From the NCBI GenBank assembly GCA_029861675.1, contig JAOTYV010000238.1, positions 1 through 7,642 on the forward strand: 7,642 nucleotides of DNA, given 5' to 3'. Within the stretch, counting starts at the first letter, position 1. The number at the start of each line of letters is the position of its first letter. Source of the stretch: Alphaproteobacteria bacterium. Its GTDB lineage: Bacteria > Pseudomonadota > Alphaproteobacteria > UBA8366. A program made the translations under genes and the position numbers. Shown piece by piece: positions 1 through 6,218 of this stretch. The notes below the pieces were generated by a model. The model saw only the letters and a list, made by a program, of their open reading frames with translations. It was not told where the DNA came from and did not search any database.

Positions 1-441
1 CCAACCGGCGCGGGTCCCGGCGTTTCCAGCGGCGAGGCTGCCGGCGAAATGCATCGGCGCCATTGGCGCGGAAAACACGGCAGACATGGCAGGCGATTTG
101 GCCGCATTTGCAGTCCCCGCCACGGCCGCCGCTTCGACCGCTTGACCGGCGTTGTCGAAGGACTGATGACCTTTACACCGGCGCAGGATCAGGCCTGGAA
201 ATCGCTAACCGCGACCATGAAGGACGCACAGGAGTCCATTAAGAAGGACTGTGACGAACTCAAGACCGCCGGAAGGCCGAAAACCGCGTCGCAGAAGCTG
301 GCGCGCATGGAGAAGGTCCTGAGCAGCCGGCTTGGATCGCTACGGCGCGTTCGGCCCGCCTTCGACGAGTTTTATGCAACGCTGAATGAAAAGCAGAAAT
401 CCGCGATCGACAACTTGTTTTCGAGACGGGGCCGGAAGTAA
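1..441 (+). CDS. LTXXQ-motif (Spy/CpxP-like) periplasmic protein, 5' end outside window
   Basis: The reading frame is open from base 1 to the TAA at 439-441, so the ATG at 49 is probably internal and the true start, with its signal peptide, lies upstream. From the ATG at 49 the readable product is 130 residues. Its first ~35 residues are very rich in Arg, His and Gly. The rest is a helical domain bracketed by two LTXXQ-type motifs, FTPAQ (about residue 42-46) and LNEKQ (about 112-116), with a RMEKVLSSRLGSLRRV helix between them. This layout matches the alphaproteobacterial Spy/CpxP family, which are small periplasmic proteins linked to envelope stress and chaperone-like binding of unfolded proteins. 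That role is family knowledge and is not shown here. The next gene starts 97 bases later and also encodes a basic exported protein, so the two may share an envelope role. Family assignment is fairly secure; the start is not. Confidence 0.7.
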   Translation, partial: PTGAGPGVSSGEAAGEMHRRHWRGKHGRHGRRFGRICSPRHGRRFDRLTGVVEGLMTFTPAQDQAWKSLTATMKDAQESIKKDCDELKTAGRPKTASQKLARMEKVLSSRLGSLRRVRPAFDEFYATLNEKQKSAIDNLFSRRGRK

Positions 442-459
442 CCCCCTCCCGTGCCCCTA

Positions 460-509
460 CCCCTGCCGGATGGCCCTATTGCTTCCCGTGCAATATGTTC
501 CGGCAGGGG
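460..509 (+). promoter_or_regulatory. Two-tier hairpin in the leader of the repeat-protein gene
   Basis: CCCCTGCCGGA (460-470) is perfectly complementary to TCCGGCAGGGG (499-509), an 11-bp GC-rich outer stem. Inside it TATTGC (477-482) pairs with GCAATA (490-495) around a 7-base loop. The structure ends 28 bases before the ATG at 538 and 13 bases before the ribosome binding site AAAGGAGA (523-530). No T-run follows, so it is not a clear rho-independent terminator. It could cap the upstream mRNA, act as an attenuator, or act as a 5' UTR element. Confidence 0.5.
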
Positions 510-537
510 CTTAAATCAGGCGAAAGGAGAAACTGCG

Positions 538-1440
538 ATGATCAAATTGATTAACAAGGCTTCGATCTGGTTGCCGATGGCCGCTGCCATGGCCGTGACG
601 GTGATTCTAGCCGGCCCGGCGCAAGCACAGCCGCTGGGTGGCTTCCATCGCGCGCAACTCGGCAATTTCTCCCAACACAAGGCCGATCAGCGGAAACATT
701 CGGAAAAACGGGGACGCGCCGAACGGCGGTACCGTTCCGAGAAACGCAAACATGTCGAGCAACCGCGGCGGGTTGAACAGCGTCACCGCGTGGAAAAACG
801 GCGACGGGTTGAAAAGCGTCACCGCTCGGAAAAACGGCGTCATGTCGAAAAGCGTTACCGTGCCGAAAATCGGCGGCATGTGCGAAAACAGCACCGCGCC
901 GAGAAGCGACGGTATATCGAGCACCGCCGCCGCGCCGAAAAACGGCGATATATCGAACACAGGTCCTATAGAAAGGCCCATCGGCGCGCCCATCGTGCGC
1001 GGCACTTCGATTACGGACATCATCGGCGGGTCAAGAAGATCGTTGTGGTCGAGCCGCGCCGACGGTACCGCAAGATTTGGGTTCATCGCCGGTATGGCCA
1101 TCGTTATCACGGCTATGGCCATCACCACGATGACCACAACGCCTACCAGTGGCTGGCCTTCACGGCGATCACCCTGGGCGTGCTCGACTACATGACGGTG
1201 GCTCAGCAAAGGGCCCATGAATCGGCGCAAATTACCGCCACCAGCGCGCCGATCGGCCAGTCGATCAACTGGAACGACAATGGCCTGCAGGGCAGCGTCA
1301 CCGCGACCCGCGAAGGCACCAGCAGCAGCGGCCGCTACTGCCGGGAATTCCGCCAAGCCGTAACGATTGGCGGCAAGGTCCAGGAATCCTACGGTACCGC
1401 CTGCCGCCAGCCGGACGGCGCCTGGGAAATTATGCCGTAG
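538..1440 (+). CDS. Exported hexapeptide-repeat protein with 17 kDa (RT0821-type) surface antigen C-terminal domain
   Basis: The start is placed at the ATG at 538 because AAAGGAGA lies 7 bases upstream and a signal peptide follows at once: hydrophobic core about residues 10-26, likely cleavage after AQA (residue 30). An in-frame ATG at 451 would add residues that lack signal-peptide character. The 300-residue product has four parts. Residues 55-144 are 15 tandem hexapeptides of the type [V/A/S/I]-E-K-R-x-[R/H/Y]. Residues 145-200 are basic and His-rich (GHHHDDH near 194-200). Residues 203-222 are moderately hydrophobic. Residues ~243-300 match the RT0821/Lpp0805 and Rickettsia 17 kDa antigen domain, with CREFRQAVTIGGK, YGTACRQPDGAWEI and Cys268/Cys289. 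Family members are usually outer-membrane lipoproteins, but no lipobox Cys is present here. I infer a periplasmic or surface protein that may bind polyanions or metal. The function is unknown. Confidence 0.8.
   Translation: MIKLINKASIWLPMAAAMAVTVILAGPAQAQPLGGFHRAQLGNFSQHKADQRKHSEKRGRAERRYRSEKRKHVEQPRRVEQRHRVEKRRRVEKRHRSEKRRHVEKRYRAENRRHVRKQHRAEKRRYIEHRRRAEKRRYIEHRSYRKAHRRAHRARHFDYGHHRRVKKIVVVEPRRRYRKIWVHRRYGHRYHGYGHHHDDHNAYQWLAFTAITLGVLDYMTVAQQRAHESAQITATSAPIGQSINWNDNGLQGSVTATREGTSSSGRYCREFRQAVTIGGKVQESYGTACRQPDGAWEIMP
700..969 (+). repeat. 15 tandem 18-bp units encoding E-K-R hexapeptides
   Basis: Codons for residues 55-144 form 15 consecutive units of six residues, for example SEKRGR, AERRYR, VEQRHR, VEKRRR, VEKRHR, AEKRRY and IEHRRR. 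The second position is Glu in 14 of 15 units; the exception is VRKQHR. At DNA level the units have diverged, and the best-conserved pair is a 12-residue doublet (AEKRRYIEH plus three residues) at residues 121-132 and 133-144. The amino-acid pattern is kept better than the bases, which suggests selection on the protein after older duplication. Confidence 0.85.
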
Positions 1441-1469
1441 AGGCCATAACCAGGGTCTGGATGCGAACA

Positions 1470-1510
1470 GGCCGGCCGGGCGCCCACTATCCCGGCCGGC
1501 CGTTTGTTTT
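1470..1510 (+). terminator. Rho-independent terminator after the repeat-protein gene
   Basis: GGCCGGCCGGG (1470-1480) pairs perfectly with CCCGGCCGGCC (1491-1501) around a 10-base loop, and GTTTGTTTT follows at 1502-1510. It sits 29 bases past the TAG at 1438-1440. Its T-tract ends at the stop codon (1510-1512) of the minus-strand dehydrogenase remnant, so this is the meeting point of convergent units. Read on the minus strand the hairpin is followed only by TGTTCGC, so it is weaker in that direction. Confidence 0.85.
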
Positions 1511-1629
1511 CAAGGTAACTGGAGCACCTGTTTGGCGATGATATTGCGCTGAATCTCGTTGGAGCCGCCGTAAATGGTCGATGGCCGCGCCTCGAGGAAC
1601 TGGTTCATCGGCCTTGGCCCAACCGTCAT
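1510..1629 (-). pseudogene. Acyl-CoA dehydrogenase, C-terminal remnant
   Basis: The last ~35 codons before the TGA at 1510-1512 read FLEARPSTIYGGSNEIQRN then IIAKQVLQLP. This is the signature end of acyl-CoA dehydrogenases: the YGG(S/T)NEIQRNIIA segment lies by the FAD and active site, followed by the terminal VLxLP. Acyl-CoA dehydrogenases are about 380-400 residues, and here everything upstream is missing, because 14 bases before the ATG at 1629 the CaiB gene ends in a different frame. The short frame from ATG 1629 would encode 39 residues and has no clear ribosome binding site, so it is probably not a functional gene. I infer that a deletion fused the dehydrogenase tail to the end of the CoA-transferase gene. 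Enzymes of these two families are often encoded side by side. Confidence 0.75.
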
Positions 1630-1642
1630 TCGGCCGGCACGC

Positions 1643-2851
1643 CTATTTGCGGCGCGCCTCCACCAAGATCCCCTGTTCCGCCAGCGCCGCGATCTGGTCT
1701 TCGCCAAAACCGTGCTGCGCCAGGATTTCGCGCCCATGTTCGCCGAACACCGGCGGCGTGGTGCGAACCGACCCCGGCGTACGGGAGAATTTGATCGGAA
1801 TTCCGGTCATCTTGTACCAGCCACGCTCGATCGCCATTTCCCGATACTTGGTATGTTCGGCGGCCATCACCTGCGCCGTATCCAACACTGGTCCTGCGGG
1901 AACGCCCGATTGAAGAAGCTGTTCGCAAACCTCCTCGCCATCCCGTTTCGCCAGCAGACCGCTGATGATTTCGGTCAGTTCCTCCCGGTGCTCCAACCGA
2001 TCGCCATTGTCCTTGTAGGCGGGGTTCTCAGCAAGCTCCGGCGCTCCCAACACCGTGCAAAAGCGGAGGAACGCCCGGTTGTTACCCGCGCCCACGAAGA
2101 TATCAACGGTCTTGGTGTGAAACCGGTCATAGGGCACGACGTTGGTATGCTGATTGCCTGTTAACCCGGGCGTTTTGTCGGAGAGGTAATAGTTCGCCAC
2201 ATGCGGATGCATCAACGAGATCGCGCAATCGTACAGCGTCATGTCGATGAATTGACCCAGGCCGGAGCGGGTCCGTTCCTGCAGCGCCATGAGGATGGAA
2301 ATTGCGCTGTACAGCCCGGTTCCCATATCGACCATCGCCAGGCCGACCCGCGTCGGCCCCGAATCCGGCGCGCCATTAACACTGAACCAACCCGCCATCG
2401 CCTGAATGATCGCGTCGTAGCCTGGATACCCGCCAAGCGGACCGTCGGCGCCGTATCCGCTGATGCGGCAGTGGATCAAAGACGGGAACCGTTCCTTCAA
2501 AGTCTCCTCGTAGCCCAGCCCCCAGCGCTCCATCGTGCCGGTCTTCAGGTTTTCGATCAGGACGTCCGCTTCTTCGAGCAGCCGAAAAAGCACATCGCGC
2601 CCTTCCGGTACGGTCAGATCGAGGCCGATCGACCGTTTGTTGCGGTTCACGCCGATAAAGTAGGACGCATCGCCCTCGTGGAACGGCGGACCCCAGTCGC
2701 GCACCTCGTCGCCCTGGGGCGGCTCGACCTTCAGGACCTCCGCGCCATGATCGGCCAGCACCTGCGTGCAGTAGGGGCCACCGAGAACGCGGGTCATATC
2801 GACAACCTTGATGCCCGCAAGGGCGCCCATCGAACCGTTCATATCGCTCAT
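1643..2851 (-). CDS. CaiB/BaiF family (class III) acyl-CoA transferase
   Basis: The 402-residue product has the usual family length. Class III CoA-transferases move CoA from one acyl-CoA to a free carboxylic acid through an aspartyl-CoA intermediate in the cytoplasm. The N-terminal GIKVVDMTRVLGGPYCTQVLADHGAEV (about 13-39) and the KVEPPQGDEVR and NRNKRSIGLDL segments are typical. The catalytic Asp is most likely Asp175 in LAMVDMGTGLYSA. SGYGADGPLGGYPGYD (131-146) and the C-terminal SGVPAGPVLD and HGREIL segments also fit. The start at 2851 has AAGGAA (2863-2868 on the plus-strand scale) 11 bases before it; Met4 or Met8 are possible alternatives. It is the third gene of the cupin - GctA-like - CaiB unit, 59 bases after the GctA-like stop, and is followed directly by the dehydrogenase remnant. 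Neither the donor nor the acceptor acid can be told from the sequence. Confidence 0.93.
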   Translation of the reverse strand: MSDMNGSMGALAGIKVVDMTRVLGGPYCTQVLADHGAEVLKVEPPQGDEVRDWGPPFHEGDASYFIGVNRNKRSIGLDLTVPEGRDVLFRLLEEADVLIENLKTGTMERWGLGYEETLKERFPSLIHCRISGYGADGPLGGYPGYDAIIQAMAGWFSVNGAPDSGPTRVGLAMVDMGTGLYSAISILMALQERTRSGLGQFIDMTLYDCAISLMHPHVANYYLSDKTPGLTGNQHTNVVPYDRFHTKTVDIFVGAGNNRAFLRFCTVLGAPELAENPAYKDNGDRLEHREELTEIISGLLAKRDGEEVCEQLLQSGVPAGPVLDTAQVMAAEHTKYREMAIERGWYKMTGIPIKFSRTPGSVRTTPPVFGEHGREILAQHGFGEDQIAALAEQGILVEARRK

Positions 2852-2910
2852 GCGTCTTGTTCTTCCTTATGATTTGGTGCCGTCCGATAAATCACGCGAC
2901 CGTATCGCCG

Positions 2911-3570
2911 TCAATCCGCCGCCAACCGTTGATAGACATGATTGCGAAGGTAGGTCTGGAATCCGTCCGCGGTCGCCGCCGCATCGGCATAGAGCGCGAG
3001 GTGATCCTGGTCCGCTTCGTAGTAACCGGGCAGACCGAGCGGCGACGATCCCAGCGGCGCCTCGGCCAGTGCGGCAACCTGAGCGGCTCGAATTATGTCG
3101 GCTGCACCCGCTAAATCCTCCGCCACGCACGCCTCGTAGGTGACGACAATCGATTTAGCGGCCTGCGCCAGATCCATCAAATGCTGCATTCCGCCGATCC
3201 GGACGTTGCCGTGCCGATCCACCTTACCGGCATGGAAGATCGCCAAATCCGCCATCGCGGATGAACGGGAAGCCTCCGCCGGGGCGACCGCACCATCGCC
3301 GGCAGGCCGCATGAAATTCGGCTTGGCGCCGGCGCTTGCGGCGGCTATGTCCACCCCATCGAGGGTATCGACGCATCCCGCGCCGACCAACAATTCCACC
3401 GCAAGGCCGCCGCCCTGCGCACCGACAAGGTGAAGGCCGCGCACGCCCCGCTGAATGGCGCGACGCACCAGCGCCATGGCGCAGCCGCCGGCGCCTTCCC
3501 GCGGCAAGGCCACGATCGCCCCGTCGGGGATCCGCTCCACCAGCCCATCCAGGTCGGTGAATTCAGGCAT
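2911..3570 (-). CDS. Short GctA-like (class I) CoA-transferase subunit, orphan
   Basis: The ATG at 3570 overlaps the cupin stop as TGATG, so translation is probably coupled; an upstream in-frame ATG at 3717 would lie inside the cupin gene. The product is 219 residues. Residues 5-75 (IPDGAIVALPREG, LVRRAIQRGVRGLHLVGAQGGG, LLVGAGCVDTLDG) match the N-terminal part of glutaconate CoA-transferase subunit A relatives. Residues 108-219 (ADLAIFHAGKVDRHGNVRIGG, LGLPGYYEADQDHLALYA) match their C-terminal part. Such proteins are usually about 280-320 residues. The middle part that normally joins these blocks is reduced to ~35 residues rich in Ala and Ser (73-107). In this family the catalytic Glu sits on the B subunit, and no B gene is present. 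It may be a degraded enzyme, an accessory protein to the CaiB-type transferase, or a separate short subfamily, sometimes labelled 'CoA synthetase'. Confidence 0.75.
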   Translation of the reverse strand: MPEFTDLDGLVERIPDGAIVALPREGAGGCAMALVRRAIQRGVRGLHLVGAQGGGLAVELLVGAGCVDTLDGVDIAAASAGAKPNFMRPAGDGAVAPAEASRSSAMADLAIFHAGKVDRHGNVRIGGMQHLMDLAQAAKSIVVTYEACVAEDLAGAADIIRAAQVAALAEAPLGSSPLGLPGYYEADQDHLALYADAAATADGFQTYLRNHVYQRLAAD

Positions 3571-3962
3571 CACGCGGATTTTTCGTTCACGGGGACCTCT
3601 TCCCGGGGTCCAAGCGGCGGGCTGTACAGCACCAGCGCCTTCAACGCCGTATCCCCCTTGGTGTAAACCGCATGCTTCAACTTCGGCGGGATTCGCACGA
3701 CGGTACCCGGGCCGCATTCGACCGCTGGGTCGTCGCCGAGCACGACGTCGGCCAACCCGTCGAGGATATAAATGACCTGATGTTCCGTATCATGATGATG
3801 CGGCGACGCCTCGCCGCCCGGCTGAACGATCCCCAGGTTCATTTCGAAGGCGCCACAGAAGTCCTTGTCGATCAGCCGGACATTGACCGTTCCTTCATGG
3901 CCGGGCGGGACATACGCCGCCATATCGCCTTCATGTTGAATCAGCGTCGATTTCTCCGCCAT
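3570..3962 (-). CDS. Single-domain cupin
   Basis: The start at 3962 is chosen because GGAGG (3973-3977 on the plus-strand scale) lies 10 bases upstream; the longer frame from 4019 lacks a comparable site. The 130-residue protein is one cupin barrel. Motif 1 is PGGEASPHHHDTEHQVIYILDG (residues 48-69), with His55, His57 and His61/Gln62 as likely metal ligands. Motif 2 is GPGTVVRIPPKLKHAVY (84-100), with His97. Small cupins of this kind bind a divalent metal and act as dioxygenases, isomerases or sensors, and sequence alone does not choose among these. It is the first gene of the minus-strand unit and overlaps the GctA-like gene by one base (TGATG), which ties it to the CoA-transferase pathway. 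The Gln in the usual Glu position of motif 1 could alter metal binding. Confidence 0.85.
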   Translation of the reverse strand: MAEKSTLIQHEGDMAAYVPPGHEGTVNVRLIDKDFCGAFEMNLGIVQPGGEASPHHHDTEHQVIYILDGLADVVLGDDPAVECGPGTVVRIPPKLKHAVYTKGDTALKALVLYSPPLGPREEVPVNEKSA

Positions 3963-4019
3963 GGATTCCAAGCCTCCGTCGTTGGGTTTCCATCTTGTCT
4001 TAACAGGAAACGTCGGCAT

Positions 4020-4073
4020 CGATAAGGGATCTGAAAGTTACCGCTTATCGTACCATTATCAGTCAGTTACCGC
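4020..4073. repeat. Inverted and direct repeats upstream of the cupin gene
   Basis: CGATAAG (4020-4026) is inverted as CTTATCG (4044-4050). AGTTACCGC occurs twice in direct orientation at 4036-4044 and 4065-4073, with a 29-base period. A further TTATC lies at 4056-4060. The cluster lies 58-111 bases ahead of the cupin ATG in the only sizeable gap upstream of that unit, where a promoter and regulator site would be expected. No regulator family can be named from it. Confidence 0.35.
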
Positions 4074-4081
4074 GCGACGAA

Positions 4082-4112
4082 ACGGCCGGACCCCTGTGTG
4101 GGATCCGGCCGT
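4082..4112 (-). terminator. Terminator-like hairpin after dctM
   Basis: ACGGCCGGA (4082-4090) pairs with TCCGGCCGT (4104-4112). The stem extends by CCC/GGG (4091-4093 and 4100-4102) past a single bulged A. Read on the minus strand it begins 46 bases after the dctM stop and is followed by TTTCGTCG, a weak T-tract. It most likely ends the TRAP transporter transcript and separates it from the cupin/CoA-transferase unit, perhaps incompletely. Confidence 0.6.
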
Positions 4113-4157
4113 GTCACGGTGATCCGGAAACCCGGATCGCGACGCTACGCTTCCGCG

Positions 4158-5468
4158 CTAGTTGGCCCCGGCGCCCAGCAGGCTCGGCAACCAGGTGATG
4201 ATCTCCGGAAAGGCGATGAACAACGCCACGGTCGCCACATCGGCGCCGAAGAAGGGCGCGATGCCGCGGAACACCTGTCCGAGCGGTATATCCGGCCGGA
4301 CCGAGTGGACCACGTAGCAATTCAAGCCGACCGGCGGGGTGATGAGGCACACCTCGCACATCTTGACCACGATAATGCCGAACCAAACCGCGTCATATCC
4401 GAGCGCGATCACCGCCGGATAGACCACCGGCAAGGTCAGCAACAGCATGCCGATCGCATCCATGAACATGCCGAGTACCGCATAGCCGAGCAGGATCATG
4501 ATCATGATCACGACCGGCGGGAATGGCAGGGTGACGATCCATTCGGCGAAAGCCTGCGGCAATCCGGCGAACCCGAGGAACCGCACGAAAATCAGAATGC
4601 CCCAGATCAAGGCAAAGATCATGACCGTCAGCTTCGCGGTCTCGAGCAATGCCTCCTGCAGATTACCCAGCTTCATGCCGCGGAACATGGCGATCACGAA
4701 GACCACGAAAGCGCCGAGCGCGCCGGCTTCGGTCGGCGTCGCCTTACCCGAATACATCGAGTAGAAGATGATGCCCACGACCAGAACGATCGGCGTTACC
4801 GGCGGCAACGTCTTGAGCCGAACCAATATCGGCGGCGACTTCACCGGCTTGCCCTGGCTCGGATCGATCATGCATTGGCCGATAATCAGAATCGCATAGA
4901 TTATCGCCGACACCACGCCCGGCAGGAAGCCCGCCAAAATCAAGGCGCCGACCGATTGTTCCACGATGATCGCATAAATCACGAGGATCGCGCTCGGTGG
5001 TATGAGCGAGGCCAGCGTCCCACCCGCCGCCACGACACCGGCGGAGAGCTGCTTGCTGTACCCTTGCTCAAGCATATGGGGAATTGCCACACGGCTGAAC
5101 ACGGCCGCGGTTGCCGTGCTGGCGCCGGACACCGCCGCAAATCCCGCCGTCGCAAACACCGTCGCCACCGCCAGTCCGCCCGGCACCCACCCGAACCATG
5201 CCTTTGCCGCGTTGAACAGCGCATGGGTAAGGCCGGCATGATAGGCGATAAAGCCGATGAGGATGAACATGGGCAGGACGCTCAAGGCATAATTGACCGC
5301 CTTGGAATGCGGGATCGTGCCGACGATTCCGGCGCCCGCATCCCAACCGATGATCGCGACAACCCCGAGCAAACCCGTGATCGCAGCGGCCGCATAGACG
5401 CGCACGCCAACGAACACCATGCAGAGAAGTAGAACAGTCCCGATGATACCAACCGTAAGTTCATCCAT
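4158..5468 (-). CDS. dctM: TRAP transporter large permease subunit
   Basis: The 436-residue protein is the ion-coupled translocating subunit of a TRAP carrier in the inner membrane. It is hydrophobic throughout, with about 12 possible membrane segments, and its length is normal for DctM. Family hallmarks are GFAAVSGASTATAA (109-122), GGTLASLIPPSAILVIY (149-165), LAGFLPGV (178-185), the GKATPTEAGALGAF loop, and near the C-terminus MDAIGMLLLTLPV followed by LITPPVGLNCYVV. The ATG at 5468 overlaps the dctQ stop as TAATG, which implies translational coupling and equal production of the two membrane subunits. In these systems transport is driven by a sodium or proton gradient, with substrate delivered by the DctP protein. 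Nothing in this subunit reveals the substrate. Confidence 0.96.
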   Translation of the reverse strand: MDELTVGIIGTVLLLCMVFVGVRVYAAAAITGLLGVVAIIGWDAGAGIVGTIPHSKAVNYALSVLPMFILIGFIAYHAGLTHALFNAAKAWFGWVPGGLAVATVFATAGFAAVSGASTATAAVFSRVAIPHMLEQGYSKQLSAGVVAAGGTLASLIPPSAILVIYAIIVEQSVGALILAGFLPGVVSAIIYAILIIGQCMIDPSQGKPVKSPPILVRLKTLPPVTPIVLVVGIIFYSMYSGKATPTEAGALGAFVVFVIAMFRGMKLGNLQEALLETAKLTVMIFALIWGILIFVRFLGFAGLPQAFAEWIVTLPFPPVVIMIMILLGYAVLGMFMDAIGMLLLTLPVVYPAVIALGYDAVWFGIIVVKMCEVCLITPPVGLNCYVVHSVRPDIPLGQVFRGIAPFFGADVATVALFIAFPEIITWLPSLLGAGAN

Positions 5469-6127
5469 TATTCGGCACTCCCCTGCGGCACAATGGTATC
5501 GTCATCCGGTTCCTGGTCGGCACCGCTCAAATGGATTTCGTGCTGGGCCTGATCGTCCACCGTTTCGATAACCGGAATCGCTATCGGCACGCCCGAAGGG
5601 TTCGCGAACAAGCGTAAGAAACCGACCAAATTCAATATCAAGCGAATCATCAGCAGCGAGAAGGCGAAGGGCACCAGCAATTTCGACGGCCACAGGATGA
5701 AGTCGCCGTCGATGGTGCTGTCCCCGAGCTGGAAAGCACGCAGGAAATGCGTATAGCCGTAGTACATCAGGATCCCGATGATCGCCATTGCGACCAGCGT
5801 GCCGAAGATTTCAAACCCGTAGAATGTCCGCCCCTTGAACCGCTTTAGGATAATCTCCATCCGGACATGGCCGCCCAGCTTCTGGCAATACGCAATGCCG
5901 AGAAAGCAAAACACACCCATCATGATCTCGATGACGTCGACATAGGACGGTACGGGGCGGTTGAAGACGGTACGCCCAACAACTTGGATTACTCCCAGAA
6001 ACATCACGAGGAAAATCACGATCCCCGCAATAATATTGAAAAAACTTTCGATCTTGAAGAAGCCTTCATCGATTCTAGAAAGCCTTTCCTCCCCAGGAGT
6101 TAGGTCGACCGCGTCATTCATCGCCAT
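5468..6127 (-). CDS. dctQ: TRAP transporter small permease subunit
   Basis: The 219-residue protein has four predicted membrane helices (about residues 28-50, 63-83, 104-125 and 146-173). It carries the family motif CQKLGGHVRMEII (81-93) after helix 2 and VVGRTVFNRP after helix 1. DctQ pairs with DctM in the inner membrane and is needed for transport. The ATG at 6127 (MAMND) is used, with a GAGAG ribosome binding site about 9 bases upstream; Met3 at 6121 is an alternative. Residues ~175-219 form a hydrophilic, acidic tail (DQEPDDD) longer than the few residues usual after the last helix; its purpose is unknown. The gene lies 91 bases downstream of dctP, past a hairpin, and overlaps dctM by one base. 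Confidence 0.94.
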   Translation of the reverse strand: MAMNDAVDLTPGEERLSRIDEGFFKIESFFNIIAGIVIFLVMFLGVIQVVGRTVFNRPVPSYVDVIEIMMGVFCFLGIAYCQKLGGHVRMEIILKRFKGRTFYGFEIFGTLVAMAIIGILMYYGYTHFLRAFQLGDSTIDGDFILWPSKLLVPFAFSLLMIRLILNLVGFLRLFANPSGVPIAIPVIETVDDQAQHEIHLSGADQEPDDDTIVPQGSAE

Positions 6128-6180
6128 GGCGTAACTCTCGCTAATTTTCGATTAGATTTTTGTATCAGGAAAGATAGGAA

Positions 6181-6206
6181 GACGCCGGACCAAGGGGTCC
6201 GGCGTC
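6181..6206 (-). promoter_or_regulatory. Hairpin between dctP and dctQ (attenuator or mRNA stabiliser)
   Basis: GACGCCGGACC (6181-6191) pairs perfectly with GGTCCGGCGTC (6196-6206) around a 4-base loop, 12 bases past the dctP stop. On the minus strand it is followed by TTCCTATCTTTCC, which is pyrimidine-rich but not a strong T-run, so partial termination is plausible. TRAP operons often need more binding protein than membrane subunits; such a hairpin would allow that by attenuation or by protecting the dctP mRNA end. Confidence 0.7.
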
Positions 6207-6218
6207 CGATAACAAGTC

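Noticed and set aside
451..537. Upstream in-frame ATG for the repeat protein
   Set aside because: It would run through the hairpin and place 29 residues ahead of a good signal peptide; the ribosome binding site fits the ATG at 538.
638..1195. 185-codon plus-strand frame inside the repeat-protein gene
   Set aside because: It is a shifted reading of the same 18-bp repeats, with no start signal and no recognisable domain.
607..1356. 249-codon open frame on the minus strand opposite the repeat protein
   Set aside because: It is the antisense image of the Arg/Lys-rich repeat. The plus-strand frame has a ribosome binding site, a signal peptide and a recognised C-terminal domain.
1574..2872. Two plus-strand frames opposite the CaiB gene
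   Set aside because: They are shadows of a clear CaiB/BaiF family gene, with no domain or start signal.
3571..3717. N-terminal extension of the GctA-like protein
   Set aside because: It would overlap the cupin gene by 49 codons and shows no family similarity; the TGATG junction fits the ATG at 3570.
4496..4509. Short run of GATCAT repeats
   Set aside because: It encodes the Ile-Met-Ile part of a dctM membrane helix and is too short to be a separate element.
4098..5432. 444-codon plus-strand frame
   Set aside because: It is antisense to dctM, with a His/Asp/Arg-rich product typical of the complement of a hydrophobic membrane protein gene.
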